The notes beneath the pieces were generated by a model that worked only from the letters and a program-made list of their open reading frames with translations, was not told the origin of the DNA and made no database searches. Source: Rhizobium sp. Leaf371 (lineage in GTDB: Bacteria; Pseudomonadota; Alphaproteobacteria; Rhizobiales; Rhizobiaceae). Taken from it: DNA of 64,000 nucleotides. Of the stretch, positions 42,714-51,121 are shown in pieces. A program made the translations under genes and the position numbers. Position 1 is the first letter of the stretch. Every line of letters starts with the position of its first letter. The stretch covers positions 1-64,000 of the forward strand of contig NZ_LMQB01000004.1 in the NCBI RefSeq assembly GCF_001424045.1, in the 5' to 3' direction.

Positions 42714-43466
42714 TCAGGAAAAGTTCTCTAACACGGCCAGGAACGTATGCCGATCGCCCTGTCCTTCGGTCAGTCGAACTCGGCCCTCGATGTCGGCCAG
42801 ATGATGATCCATCAACTGTTGCGCCTTTGCCAAGTCCTTGGCTTTCAGGGCGCTGACGATCTGGCGGTGGTGATCAGCCCCGCAATCGTCCTTCCGCTCC
42901 TCCTCATAGAGGGACATGACGAGCGAGAGGCGCGCGACGATCTTCGACAACACCTCCGTCAGGACGGCATTGCCGCCAAGCTCTGCCAGAACGACATGGA
43001 ACTTGCCTGACAGCACTGTCTTAGACTTCTCGTCACCATGGTGATGGATGTGCTCCTCCTCGTCTATCAGTTTTTCAAGTGCGTCCAACTGGTCGGCGGT
43101 CGCGTGTTCCAGGACAAGCTCCAGGATGACGTGCTCAAGCTTACGACGGGCCTCAAACAAGGCCTTGGCCTCTTCGATGCCGGGTTCTGCGACGAAGGTG
43201 CCGCGGTTTTTCTTGCGTTCCAGGAGATGGTCGCTTTCCAACACGCCAAGTGCGCCACGCACGACCGTGCGGCTCACGCCGAAGTGGTCAGCGATCGCGT
43301 CCTCTAGGATCTTGACGCCGGGCTTGAGCGCACCTTCGCCGATCGCTGTGGCAAGCGTGATCCGGATACGTTCAGTCACGTCGTCATGGGCGTTTTCTGC
43401 CGCATCGACCGAGCCGTTGGCCTTCGGTGCGGTCTTTGCGCCTTGACGTCGTGTCGTCTTTTTCAT
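42714..43466 (-). CDS. GntR family transcriptional regulator (FadR/FCD subgroup)
   Basis: 250 residues. The winged helix is DVTERIRITLATAIGEGALKPGVKILEDAIADHFGVSRTVVRGALGVLESDHLLERKKNRGTFVAEP. The helical FCD effector domain contains His-rich metal-binding positions (HHHGDE, GKFHVVLAEL, DHHRQIV). A basic N-terminal extension (MKKTTRRQGAKTAPK) precedes the HTH. Effectors of FCD regulators are usually carboxylates. It most likely regulates one of the adjacent divergent operons. Confidence 0.88.
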   Translation of the reverse strand: MKKTTRRQGAKTAPKANGSVDAAENAHDDVTERIRITLATAIGEGALKPGVKILEDAIADHFGVSRTVVRGALGVLESDHLLERKKNRGTFVAEPGIEEAKALFEARRKLEHVILELVLEHATADQLDALEKLIDEEEHIHHHGDEKSKTVLSGKFHVVLAELGGNAVLTEVLSKIVARLSLVMSLYEEERKDDCGADHHRQIVSALKAKDLAKAQQLMDHHLADIEGRVRLTEGQGDRHTFLAVLENFS

Positions 43467-43569
43467 GTCTGTTTCCACCTCAGATCAAGCGACCTAATTA
43501 TTTTCATGAGAATATTCCTGCGTATATGCGCTTGGCGCCAAAAGTCGAGATCTTCCCAATGTTTTAAGG

Positions 43570-43597
43570 AGCACCGGCGACATATGTCGCCGGTGCT
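43570..43597 (-). terminator. Perfect 28-bp palindrome, terminator of the epimerase operon
   Basis: AGCACCGGCGACAT and its exact complement form a perfect palindrome, 15 bases beyond the stop of the minus-strand epimerase gene. The stem is GC-rich and short of a T-run. It can act as a transcript end for the minus-strand operon. Confidence 0.6.
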
Positions 43598-43611
43598 GAA
43601 CCTCTGGCATG

Positions 43612-44742
43612 TCAGGCGGCTCGCTGCTTCGTGGAAGGCGTCGAGAGCGGAATTCCATTCTCTCTGCAGACCTCTTCGACGTGGCGGGCCGAGGTTTTGA
43701 TAAACTCTAACGCTTCACTGTAGCCGTAGGACTGCTGCGCATAGGTCGGGTATCCATACTGACTGGCCTCATAGGCCTCCCAGTCCGGGATCTCGCCGGC
43801 GGCAACGCGTTTCTCGAAACCGTCCACTAAGGCGAGATAAGCCTCGAGTTCTTCCGTCGTCAGATCAGGGTGTCCGGCGCGCCAAATCGGATCGTTGATC
43901 TCGATGCACTGACGAGGATTGGCCTTGCGCGGCTTGTCCTCGACAGAGGCGGCGACCTCCAGGGAAAGGTTCAGGTTTGGATTGGCCTTGGCGAGGATAG
44001 GAATGATTGCCGCGAAATCGACAATGCCGCGACCGACCGGACGGGTCTGGAAATCGAGGCCCCCTGCGGCATGGCCGACATAGGCGTCCTTGATATGGGT
44101 CTGGCGGACATAGGGGGCCACGCGTTTTGCGGCAAACACCGGATGTTCTGCGCGCTGCAAGCCGTTGGCGGTGTCGAAAACGACACCCATGCAATCCTCG
44201 CCCACCTTTTCGATCAGTCGAAGAATTTCGAAGGAGGTGATTTCGTCATGGGTCTCCATGTTGAGATGGACGCCATTGGCGCGCGCCACGGGGGCGAGCT
44301 TCAAGAGCACCTTTTCGATGGCCAGCAACTGCTCGTCCCAGGTGACGTCGGTACGGAAGCGGTCATTGGCCAGTCGCCCCCGATATTCCGATTTGAAGTT
44401 TCCGGGTGACACCCAGAGCTCGCGGCAGCCGATGGCCGCACTCGCTTCGATCATGCGGGTGAAGCCAAGGATTACGTCACCATCGCCGATGGCCCGGAAC
44501 TCCGGCGCCTCGGCACTGCAATAGGGATTGATCTTGCCAACACCGGCTTCGAGATAAAGCCCGAGTTCGTCGGCCTTGGCGCGGATCTCGGCCAATGCGC
44601 CCTTGTCCAGCGTCTCGCTCATGTCGAGGATCGTGCTGAAGAAGATGCCGCCGAGGCCGAGCTGTTTGACGTGGTCCAGGCTTTTTATCGGCCCGCGCTT
44701 CCTGGCTTCGGGCAGCTTCTGTCCGTCAATGCCTAGTCTCAT
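43612..44742 (-). CDS. Sugar phosphate isomerase/epimerase (TIM barrel)
   Basis: 376 residues. AP-endonuclease-2-like barrel: HVKQLGLGGIFFSTILD, ELWVSPGNF, VHLNMETHDEITSFEIL, CMGVVFDTANGLQRAEHPV, VRQTHIKDAYVG and LSLEVAASVED. The likely metal residues are E in NMETHDE, D in VFDTAN, H in QTHIKD and E in SLEVAA. AGGAG lies upstream of the start at 44742. It is the last gene of the minus-strand sigma-54 operon, after the amino-acid-type importer. It differs from the epimerase at 36229 and has a long C-terminal extension. Confidence 0.87.
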   Translation of the reverse strand: MRLGIDGQKLPEARKRGPIKSLDHVKQLGLGGIFFSTILDMSETLDKGALAEIRAKADELGLYLEAGVGKINPYCSAEAPEFRAIGDGDVILGFTRMIEASAAIGCRELWVSPGNFKSEYRGRLANDRFRTDVTWDEQLLAIEKVLLKLAPVARANGVHLNMETHDEITSFEILRLIEKVGEDCMGVVFDTANGLQRAEHPVFAAKRVAPYVRQTHIKDAYVGHAAGGLDFQTRPVGRGIVDFAAIIPILAKANPNLNLSLEVAASVEDKPRKANPRQCIEINDPIWRAGHPDLTTEELEAYLALVDGFEKRVAAGEIPDWEAYEASQYGYPTYAQQSYGYSEALEFIKTSARHVEEVCRENGIPLSTPSTKQRAA

Positions 44743-44821
44743 GTTCTGCTCCTTGATGTTTCCTGATCGGATGCGCTGCAATGGCGATCCTGGTTGGTTG
44801 ATGGATTGAACGGGAGATATG

Positions 44822-45694
44822 TCAGGCGCGTTTGGGCGCGCCTTTCTGCGTACCGGAGGTCCTGCCTTTCGGGGCGAGATGTTTTTCCAGAAAATGTTGG
44901 CCGACCGAAGCGATGGTTGTGATGAGGAGGTACCAGAGCGAGGCGACGCACAGCAGCTCGATGACAAGGAAGTTGCGCGCGTAGATGGCCTGGGCTTGGG
45001 TCAGCAGGTCCTGCATGCCGATGACGGAGACGATGGCGCTCGCCTTTAGCATGCCGATCGCCTGGTTGCCGGTCGGCGGCACGATAAGCCGGATAGCTTG
45101 GGGCAGGACGACGGTTCGAAGGGTCTGTAGTGGGCGCAAGCCTAGTGACGAGGCCGCCTCGCGCTGGCCACGATCGACGGCGGTCAATCCGCCGCGAATG
45201 ATCTCGCTCATGTTCGCGGCTTCATGCAGGCCGAGCGCCAGGAAGCCGGCAAGCGCTGGGGTGACGAGTTCGTTGATCGAGATGGAATAGTGGCCCACGC
45301 CCACTATCGGAATGAACAGCGCGATGTTGAACCAGAAGAAGATCTGGACGATGAGCGGCACGCCGCGAAACCACCAGACGAAGGCGACGGCAAAAGCTTT
45401 CAGAACGATGTTCTGGCTGGTGGCCATCACGGCAACGATGCAGCCGAAGGCGATCCCGAACACCATTGCGCCGGCCGTCAGTTGCAAGGTGAGAACGACG
45501 CCGTCGAGGATGACCGGATCGACCATGTAGCGGGGTATTTCGCCCCACTGAACAGTCTGGTTTCGTGCGACGGTAAGGATGAAGAGCGCCAGCGCGAGGA
45601 TCGCGCTGGTACCGGTTGTGATCTGCCCCCACCGGATCGGCTTGCCGACCGGAGGTGCGATGGCCATGCTGACGGGTTGAGCAAACAACGACAT
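44822..45694 (-). CDS. Polar amino acid-type ABC transporter permease
   Basis: 290 residues with five to six membrane segments. The HisMQ/GlnP-like pattern is visible: LTLQLTAGAMVFGIAFGCIVAV, then VWWFRGVPLIVQIFFWF and the EAA motif EIIRGGLTAVDRGQREAASSLGLRPLQTLRTVVLPQAIRLIVPP. It starts three bases after the stop of the binding-protein gene. A single permease with no dedicated ATPase gene beside it is unusual for this family. Confidence 0.9.
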   Translation of the reverse strand: MSLFAQPVSMAIAPPVGKPIRWGQITTGTSAILALALFILTVARNQTVQWGEIPRYMVDPVILDGVVLTLQLTAGAMVFGIAFGCIVAVMATSQNIVLKAFAVAFVWWFRGVPLIVQIFFWFNIALFIPIVGVGHYSISINELVTPALAGFLALGLHEAANMSEIIRGGLTAVDRGQREAASSLGLRPLQTLRTVVLPQAIRLIVPPTGNQAIGMLKASAIVSVIGMQDLLTQAQAIYARNFLVIELLCVASLWYLLITTIASVGQHFLEKHLAPKGRTSGTQKGAPKRA

Positions 45695-45697
45695 GGC

Positions 45698-46630
45698 TCA
45701 GTTCACCGGCATGCTGGCGGCGTCGTTGAACTTGACGGTGGTCACGGCCAGCGGCCCGAGACCCCATTTCTCCATGATCGCCTTATAGGCACCGCTATCG
45801 ACCATATGCTGCAGCGAGGCGATGAACGTATCCCGCAGGTCCGGATTGTCCTTCGATGTCAGCATGCCGAGATAACCGACGGCGAGGCGGACGTCCGGAA
45901 GCGCTTGCAGGCCGACACCCTTGCCGGTCTGGTTTGCCGTTGTGTAGACGCTCGTCGCATAACCGTTGACGGTTGCGTCGGCGCGGCCGGTGCGAACGGC
46001 CTGCAGGACATCAGGCATTTTCGGGATCGACATGATGTTGACAGGTGTCGAGCATTTCGCCGATGCGGCCTCCACCAAGCGCGCCTGGAACGTGCCAACG
46101 GGCACGGCAACCTTCTTACCGCAGAGGTCTTCCATGCTCTTGATGCCGAGCGGGTTGCCCTTGATGGTCATGATCGTCGTGGCGTCGAACATGTAGTCGA
46201 TGACGTCGACCTGCTTTTCCAGCTCAACATCGTCATTGATGCCGGAAATGGTCATGTCGAAACGCTTGGAGAGCACGGCCGGCACGATCGCGGCGCCGGC
46301 GCCGACATTGGTCATCTGAACATCGATGCCGAGAATGACACCCAGTGCTGCGGCGATATCGGCATCGATGCCAATGAGCTTGCCGCCTTCGTCCTGAAAG
46401 CTGATCGGCGGCGTCAGGTCGGTTGCGACCTTGATCGCTTTTTTGTCCTTGATCGCCGCTGGCAGGCGATCCGACAGTGTCTGGTTAAACGCGATGCCCG
46501 GCAGTTTGGCGACGTCTGCATCCGGCACCATCTTTATGGCAGTACCTTCTGCGGCGTGTGCCGAAGTCGAGAGCAGTGCGAATGCGATGCCGGCCAGGCC
46601 GCCTTTGAGACTTTTCTTGAAGCTGCGCAT
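45698..46630 (-). CDS. Amino acid-type ABC transporter substrate-binding protein
   Basis: 310 residues. Signal peptide MRSFKKSLKGGLAGIAFALLSTSAHA, then a family 3 (SBP_bac_3) fold: IKVATDLTPPISFQDEGGKLIGIDADIAAALG, RFDMTISGINDD, GKKVAVPVGTFQA and AVRTGRADATVNGYATS. It binds a polar amino acid, opine or related nitrogen compound. AAGGGG lies upstream of the ATG at 46630. It is first in the minus-strand operon, 50 bases after a sigma-54 promoter. Confidence 0.92.
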   Translation of the reverse strand: MRSFKKSLKGGLAGIAFALLSTSAHAAEGTAIKMVPDADVAKLPGIAFNQTLSDRLPAAIKDKKAIKVATDLTPPISFQDEGGKLIGIDADIAAALGVILGIDVQMTNVGAGAAIVPAVLSKRFDMTISGINDDVELEKQVDVIDYMFDATTIMTIKGNPLGIKSMEDLCGKKVAVPVGTFQARLVEAASAKCSTPVNIMSIPKMPDVLQAVRTGRADATVNGYATSVYTTANQTGKGVGLQALPDVRLAVGYLGMLTSKDNPDLRDTFIASLQHMVDSGAYKAIMEKWGLGPLAVTTVKFNDAASMPVN

Positions 46631-46679
46631 GTGATCCCCTTGTCGCTTTTTTGTCGACGTGAATTTCCGCAATCTTCGA

Positions 46680-46695
46680 TGCAATCGGCGTGCCA
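46680..46695 (-). promoter_or_regulatory. Sigma-54 promoter of the amino acid-type importer operon
   Basis: On the minus strand TGGCACGCCGATTGCA: TGGCACG, four bases, TTGCA, a full match to the -24/-12 consensus with the required GG-N10-GC spacing. It lies 50 bases ahead of the binding-protein start. Confidence 0.8.
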
Positions 46696-47130
46696 TTTTG
46701 ATCTGAATTTTCTTAGAGGACTGTTTTTAAACGATTATTCTTCCGCTTCGGCAAATTTTCACCTCTCCGCACAAACATTCGCATGAAGTTTCGAAAACTA
46801 ACTGATTAAAGAATCAGCTCCGGCATCAGTCACGGTTTGTGAATTGACGATCAATCGCCTAAGTTTTTGCTTTGGCTTGATATTTCTCTGATTTTCCATT
46901 GTTGGGGATCGTGATATGCGGCGATTTAAACCGAAACAATCACCAATAGATCCCAATCCAAGCCGGGAATGCTGCTCAATATATGATCTTCGCCCACGAA
47001 TATTGCACATTTTTTAGATTCGTCAGAAATGAATTTTTAAGATTATACAGGATTTGCGAAACTATAGAAATCCAATATAAGTTATTAATTTCTGTGGCTT
47101 AGATATTTATTTCGGTTCGAAATCTCAAGC

Positions 47131-47146
47131 TGGCACACCGCTTGCA
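47131..47146 (+). promoter_or_regulatory. Sigma-54 promoter of the ureide-type importer operon
   Basis: TGGCACACCGCTTGCA: TGGCAC and TTGCA with correct GG-N10-GC spacing. The predicted transcript start, about 12 bases beyond, falls near 47158. That argues that translation begins at 47260 rather than at the earlier in-frame ATG at 47158. Confidence 0.78.
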
Positions 47147-47259
47147 ACTCCCTTGCCATGACCCACACTAAACTCAACATCGTCGAACGACCGCATCTCT
47201 GCTTGGTGCCGCCAGGCGCTAAGCGCTTTGACGTTACGGCGCAACCGAAGGGGATGTTC

Positions 47260-48375
47260 ATGGCAGAGGCGTCGAAGGCAGGAGAGGGCAAGCAGCTCAG
47301 CGTCCGGGGTCTGACCCACAGCTATGGTGGGCAGAACGCGATCAGCGACATCACGTTCGAGGTCGAGGCTGGCGAGATCGTCGCGCTTCTGGGGCCAAGC
47401 GGCTGCGGCAAGTCCACCGTCCTGCGGGCCATCGCCGGGCTGATCCAACCAAAGAGCGGTGCCATTCAACTCGGTGGCCAGGATCTTGCCAATGTGTCCG
47501 CAAGGTCCCGTGGCATTGGCATGGTGTTCCAGAACTACGCCCTGTTCCCGCATCTGACCGTGGCCGAGAACATCGCCTATCCGCTTGCCTGCCAGCACGT
47601 GCCGCGGGCTGAGCGCAGGGACCGGGTGGAGGAAATGCTCTCGCTCGTGCAGTTGAAGAGCTATGGCAACCGACTGCCACGCGAACTCTCCGGCGGCCAG
47701 CAGCAACGTGTGGCGGTTGCCCGCGCCATTGCCGGCCGGCCCTCGCTGCTTTTGCTCGACGAGCCGTTCGGGGCGCTCGATCGGGCGCTTCGCTTCGATC
47801 TGCAGGTGGAGCTCCTGCATTTGCAGAAGACGCTCGGCATCACGACGCTGATCGTCACCCATGACCAGGAAGAGGCCCAGAGCCTCGCCGGGCGCCTCGT
47901 GCTGATGAACAAGGGCAATGTCGAGCAGATCGACACGCCAATGGCCGTCTATGACCGGCCGAAGACGCTGTTCGTCAACACCTTCATCGGCCAGGCCAAT
48001 ATGCTCCATGGCACGGTGGAGGGGTTGGACGCGGAGGCGACGACCATAACGCTCACCAATGGCAAGACGGTTGTTCTGCCGCGTCGCCTGAATTTTACCG
48101 TTGGTTCCAAGGTCACCATCACGTTCCGTCCGGAGGACGTCAGTCTCTCAACGTCCCCGAGTGGCTTTTCATTGCCAGCACGGTTGACCGTGTCCGTCCC
48201 CCTTGGGCCGACACTCGTCCATGATCTTCTTCTTGAGGACGGCACGGGCCTGCGCGCGTCGCAGGTCCGCGGACCCTCCACCTTTATTCCCGAGCCGGGA
48301 GCTCAGCTCTTTGCCGAGATTGACACCACAAGGTGTCACGCCTTTCCGAGCGAACCGGAAGCATCCAGTGAATGA
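47260..48375 (+). CDS. PotA-type ABC transporter ATP-binding protein
   Basis: 371 residues. Walker A LGPSGCGKST, Q-loop VFQNYALFPHLTV, signature LSGGQQQRVAVARAIA, Walker B LLLLDEPFGALD, H-loop IVTHDQEEA, and a C-terminal TOBE domain (LNFTVGSKVTITFRPEDVSL). It belongs to the spermidine/putrescine-iron family. The start at 47260 has AAGGGG eight bases upstream; an ATG at 47158 would sit on the transcript start. Its stop overlaps an ATG at 48372, but the next gene most likely starts at 48396. Confidence 0.92.
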   Translation: MAEASKAGEGKQLSVRGLTHSYGGQNAISDITFEVEAGEIVALLGPSGCGKSTVLRAIAGLIQPKSGAIQLGGQDLANVSARSRGIGMVFQNYALFPHLTVAENIAYPLACQHVPRAERRDRVEEMLSLVQLKSYGNRLPRELSGGQQQRVAVARAIAGRPSLLLLDEPFGALDRALRFDLQVELLHLQKTLGITTLIVTHDQEEAQSLAGRLVLMNKGNVEQIDTPMAVYDRPKTLFVNTFIGQANMLHGTVEGLDAEATTITLTNGKTVVLPRRLNFTVGSKVTITFRPEDVSLSTSPSGFSLPARLTVSVPLGPTLVHDLLLEDGTGLRASQVRGPSTFIPEPGAQLFAEIDTTRCHAFPSEPEASSE

Positions 48376-48395
48376 ACAACAACAGAGGTGAACAG

Positions 48396-49436
48396 ATGCA
48401 GGATTTCAACATTACACGTCGTCGTTTCGGACTGCTCGCTGCCGGTGCGGCCGCAGCCGCGACACTGCCTTTCGCAGCCCGTGCCGCCGGTGGCACGGCC
48501 GTCGCTGCGACCTTTCCCGGCAACTGGGAAGATGCCTATCGCACCACGTTGACGCCGCTCGTCAAGGAAGCCGGTTTCGACCTCACGGTCGCCCCCGCCA
48601 TGGCGCAGGACCAGCTCGCCAAGGTGATGGCGAGCCCCGGCAACCCACCCTATGACACGCTGCTGATGTCGCCCGGCCAGATGGCCGTCGCCATCGAGAA
48701 TGACCTGATCGAGAAGATCGATCCGTCGAAGCTGAAGAACTGGAGCCTGCTCGATCCGGCCTTCCAGGGCGAGTACGGCCCGACCGTGACCGTCGAAGTC
48801 AACGGGATCGCCTATAACCCGGATCTGGTGCCGGCACCGAAGGGCTATCGCGACCTGTTCGAAAATCCGGCCTACGAGGGCCTCGTCTCCTGGACGGGCT
48901 TTGCCTCCAATACCGGCGTCATGGCCTATTCCGAGATCGCAAAAATCTTCGGGACCGGTCCGACCGACATGGATGCCGTGTTCAAGCTGTTCAAGGATCA
49001 TCCGGAACATCTCAAGGGTGTCGTCGCCAGCACCAACCACCAGATGACACTGTTCCAGCAGGGCGAGATCGCCGTCTTCATGTGCTCGACCGGCAATGTC
49101 GCGAAGCTGAAGGCACTGGGCCTCAAGGCCGAGTTCGTCCAGCCCGAGACGGGTTCCCCGGCAGCTCCGGTCAACATCCACCTGACCAAGGGCGCGAAGA
49201 ACCCGGATGCGGCCTACGCCTATATGGATGCCGCCATCTCCAAAGCCGCGCAGGACAAGCTGAAGATGCCGCCGACCGAGATGTTCCCAACCAACAGGGA
49301 GGTCGAGCTGACGCCCGGCATCGAGGCCTATGTGAAGCGCGAACAGCTTGCGTCTCTGGTCTATCCGGACTGGGCGGCGATCAACAAGAACCGTGCGGAA
49401 TGGATCCGCCAGTTCGACGCTCTCGTCGCCGGTTGA
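48396..49436 (+). CDS. PotD-type ABC transporter substrate-binding protein (Tat signal)
   Basis: 346 residues. The N-terminus MQDFNITRRRFGLLAAGAAAAATLPFAARA is a twin-arginine signal (TRRRFG). The mature protein is a family 1/PotD-type fold (VAATFPGNWEDAYRTTLTPLVKEAGFDLTVAPA, PYDTLLMSPGQMAVAIEN, TMEVNGIAYNPDLVP-like segment). It binds a polyamine-like or other cationic/ureide ligand for the two permeases that follow. AGAGGTG lies upstream of the ATG. Confidence 0.9.
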   Translation: MQDFNITRRRFGLLAAGAAAAATLPFAARAAGGTAVAATFPGNWEDAYRTTLTPLVKEAGFDLTVAPAMAQDQLAKVMASPGNPPYDTLLMSPGQMAVAIENDLIEKIDPSKLKNWSLLDPAFQGEYGPTVTVEVNGIAYNPDLVPAPKGYRDLFENPAYEGLVSWTGFASNTGVMAYSEIAKIFGTGPTDMDAVFKLFKDHPEHLKGVVASTNHQMTLFQQGEIAVFMCSTGNVAKLKALGLKAEFVQPETGSPAAPVNIHLTKGAKNPDAAYAYMDAAISKAAQDKLKMPPTEMFPTNREVELTPGIEAYVKREQLASLVYPDWAAINKNRAEWIRQFDALVAG

Positions 49437-49446
49437 GGGTCGTAAA

Positions 49447-50274
49447 ATGAAAGCGAGCGGCTTCCCATACGTTCTCCCGATGCTTCTGCTGTCGGTGGCG
49501 TTCTTTGCGACGCCGCTCGCCGTTCTCGTCGGGTTCAGCTTCATCGGCCCCGACGGCCCGTCCCTTCACAACTACGCGCGCTTTCTGGGCGATGCGTTCA
49601 ACTACCGCGTTCTGGTCAACACCGCCACGCTCGGTCTGCAGACCATCGCCAGCACCACTCTGCTCGGTATTCCGATTGCACTTCTCTATTGGCACAGTGG
49701 CAAGACCGCGCGACAGGTCATCATCTTCCTGACGCTCATCCCGATGCTGACCAGCAATGTGGTGCGCACCTTTGCCTGGATCGTCATCCTCGGGCGACAG
49801 GGACCGATCAGCGAGACCTTCGTGGCGCTTGGGCTTGCCGAGCGCCCGTTCACGCTGATGTCTACCGAACTCGGCCTCGTCTTGGCCATGTGCCAGATCG
49901 ATCTGCCGCTGATCATCCTGCCGCTAATCGCCATCCTGTCCCGCACACCAGTCCAATTCACCGAAGCGGCACAGGTTTCGGGTGCCGGACCGTGGCGGAT
50001 TTTGGTGACTGTTCTCTTGCCGATGATGCTGCCGGGTCTGCTGGCCGGCTGGATCCTCGTCTTTGCCAGCACCAGCGCTTCCTTCGTCACCCAGGCTGTC
50101 ATCGGCGGCGCCCGCAATGTCTATGTGCCGCAGCTCATCTATCGCGAGGTCGGCACGCTGTTCGACTGGCCGATGGCTTCCGCCATCGCCGTTGTCCTGC
50201 TTCTGTCGACCGGCATCCTTCTCGTCGCCATGACCATGATTTCCCGCCACAGGAGGCTTGTTGGCCATGCATAG
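49447..50274 (+). CDS. PotB-type ABC transporter permease
   Basis: 275 residues with about six membrane segments (YVLPMLLLSVAFFATPLAVLVGFSF first). The EAA loop is FTEAAQVSGAGPWRILVTVLLPMMLPGLLAGWILVF. Start at 49447 is chosen for GAGGG upstream and normal permease length. The 3' end overlaps the next permease by eight bases. Confidence 0.92.
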   Translation: MKASGFPYVLPMLLLSVAFFATPLAVLVGFSFIGPDGPSLHNYARFLGDAFNYRVLVNTATLGLQTIASTTLLGIPIALLYWHSGKTARQVIIFLTLIPMLTSNVVRTFAWIVILGRQGPISETFVALGLAERPFTLMSTELGLVLAMCQIDLPLIILPLIAILSRTPVQFTEAAQVSGAGPWRILVTVLLPMMLPGLLAGWILVFASTSASFVTQAVIGGARNVYVPQLIYREVGTLFDWPMASAIAVVLLLSTGILLVAMTMISRHRRLVGHA

Positions 50275-51088
50275 TCCCCGCGAAAATCCGTTTCCCGTCT
50301 TCCTGTACAAGGCATTCGTCTTCGGCTTCGGGGGTCTCAGCCTGATCTATCTGGTGGCGCCGATCGTCATCGCGATCACCATGTCGTTTACCGCAGGCCA
50401 GACGCTCAAATACCCGCCCGAGGGATTTTCGCTCCGCTGGTACGAGGCGCTCCTCGATCCCGTCCGCTCCGGAACCGAACATATCGCAGCCGGCAATTCG
50501 CTGAAGATCGCAGCCCTTGCAGTCGTCGGTTCGCTGCTGTTTGCTGTGCCTGCCACGATCGGGATGGCGCGGATGCGCCGCAGTACGGTCAATGCGCTGG
50601 AGCCGTTTCTTCTGGCGCCACTTGTCCTGCCGAGCCTTGTTTATGGTCTGGCGGCGCTGATTGTGGCGAACTTCGTTGGTTTCCAACCGTCGCTCTGGCT
50701 CACCGTCATCGGCCATGTCGTCGTCTTCGGGCCGCTGATGTACCGGGCCGCTTCGGTCGTAGCGCAAGGCATCAACCCGTCGCTGGCGGAAGCCTCCACC
50801 GTTATGGGCGCGACCTGGTACACAACGCTCCGGCGCGTGATCCTGCCGCTGCTGGCTCCCGGCATCCTTGCCGGTGCCTTTCTCGTCTTCATTCAGTCGC
50901 TCGACAACGTTTCCGTCTCGCTCTTCCTCGCCGACGCGCAAACCACCGTGCTGCCACTTCGCATGTTTGCACTGATCGAGGAGTCGCTCGATGTCCGGGT
51001 GGCGGCGATGTCCGGCATTCTGATCGGGCTGACCCTGGTGGTGATGCTGGTTGCACGTCGGGTACTGGCGCCATCTAGGCAAGCCTGA
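50267..51088 (+). CDS. PotC-type ABC transporter permease
   Basis: 273 residues with about six membrane segments (GFGGLSLIYLVAPIVIAITMSF). The EAA loop is LAEASTVMGATWYTTLRRVILPLLAPGILAGAFLVF. AGGAGG lies upstream of the ATG at 50267. With the ATPase, binding protein and PotB-type permease it completes one four-component importer. Confidence 0.92.
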   Translation: MHSPRENPFPVFLYKAFVFGFGGLSLIYLVAPIVIAITMSFTAGQTLKYPPEGFSLRWYEALLDPVRSGTEHIAAGNSLKIAALAVVGSLLFAVPATIGMARMRRSTVNALEPFLLAPLVLPSLVYGLAALIVANFVGFQPSLWLTVIGHVVVFGPLMYRAASVVAQGINPSLAEASTVMGATWYTTLRRVILPLLAPGILAGAFLVFIQSLDNVSVSLFLADAQTTVLPLRMFALIEESLDVRVAAMSGILIGLTLVVMLVARRVLAPSRQA

Positions 51089-51121
51089 CCCTTAGAAAAA
51101 TACTTCTGGAAGGAATACCCA

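Larger units (their letters stand above)
46631..47259. promoter_or_regulatory. AT-rich divergent control region between two sigma-54 operons
   Basis: About 630 bases with no gene and much lower GC than its neighbours. It is bordered by two outward-facing -24/-12 promoters. Between them lie short inverted repeats: AGTTT-CGA-AAACT (46788-46800), CTGATT-AAAG-AATCAG (46802-46817) and ATTGA-CGA-TCAAT (46842-46854). These are candidate activator sites, and the AT-rich character would suit IHF-assisted bending. Confidence 0.6.

Noticed and set aside
45224-46786. 520-codon plus-strand frame opposite the amino acid importer genes
   Set aside because: It is antisense to two clear genes and rich in D/H/R from reverse codons; similar shadows at 47125-48009, 48336-49544, 50135-51082 and 51092-52375 are rejected for the same reason.
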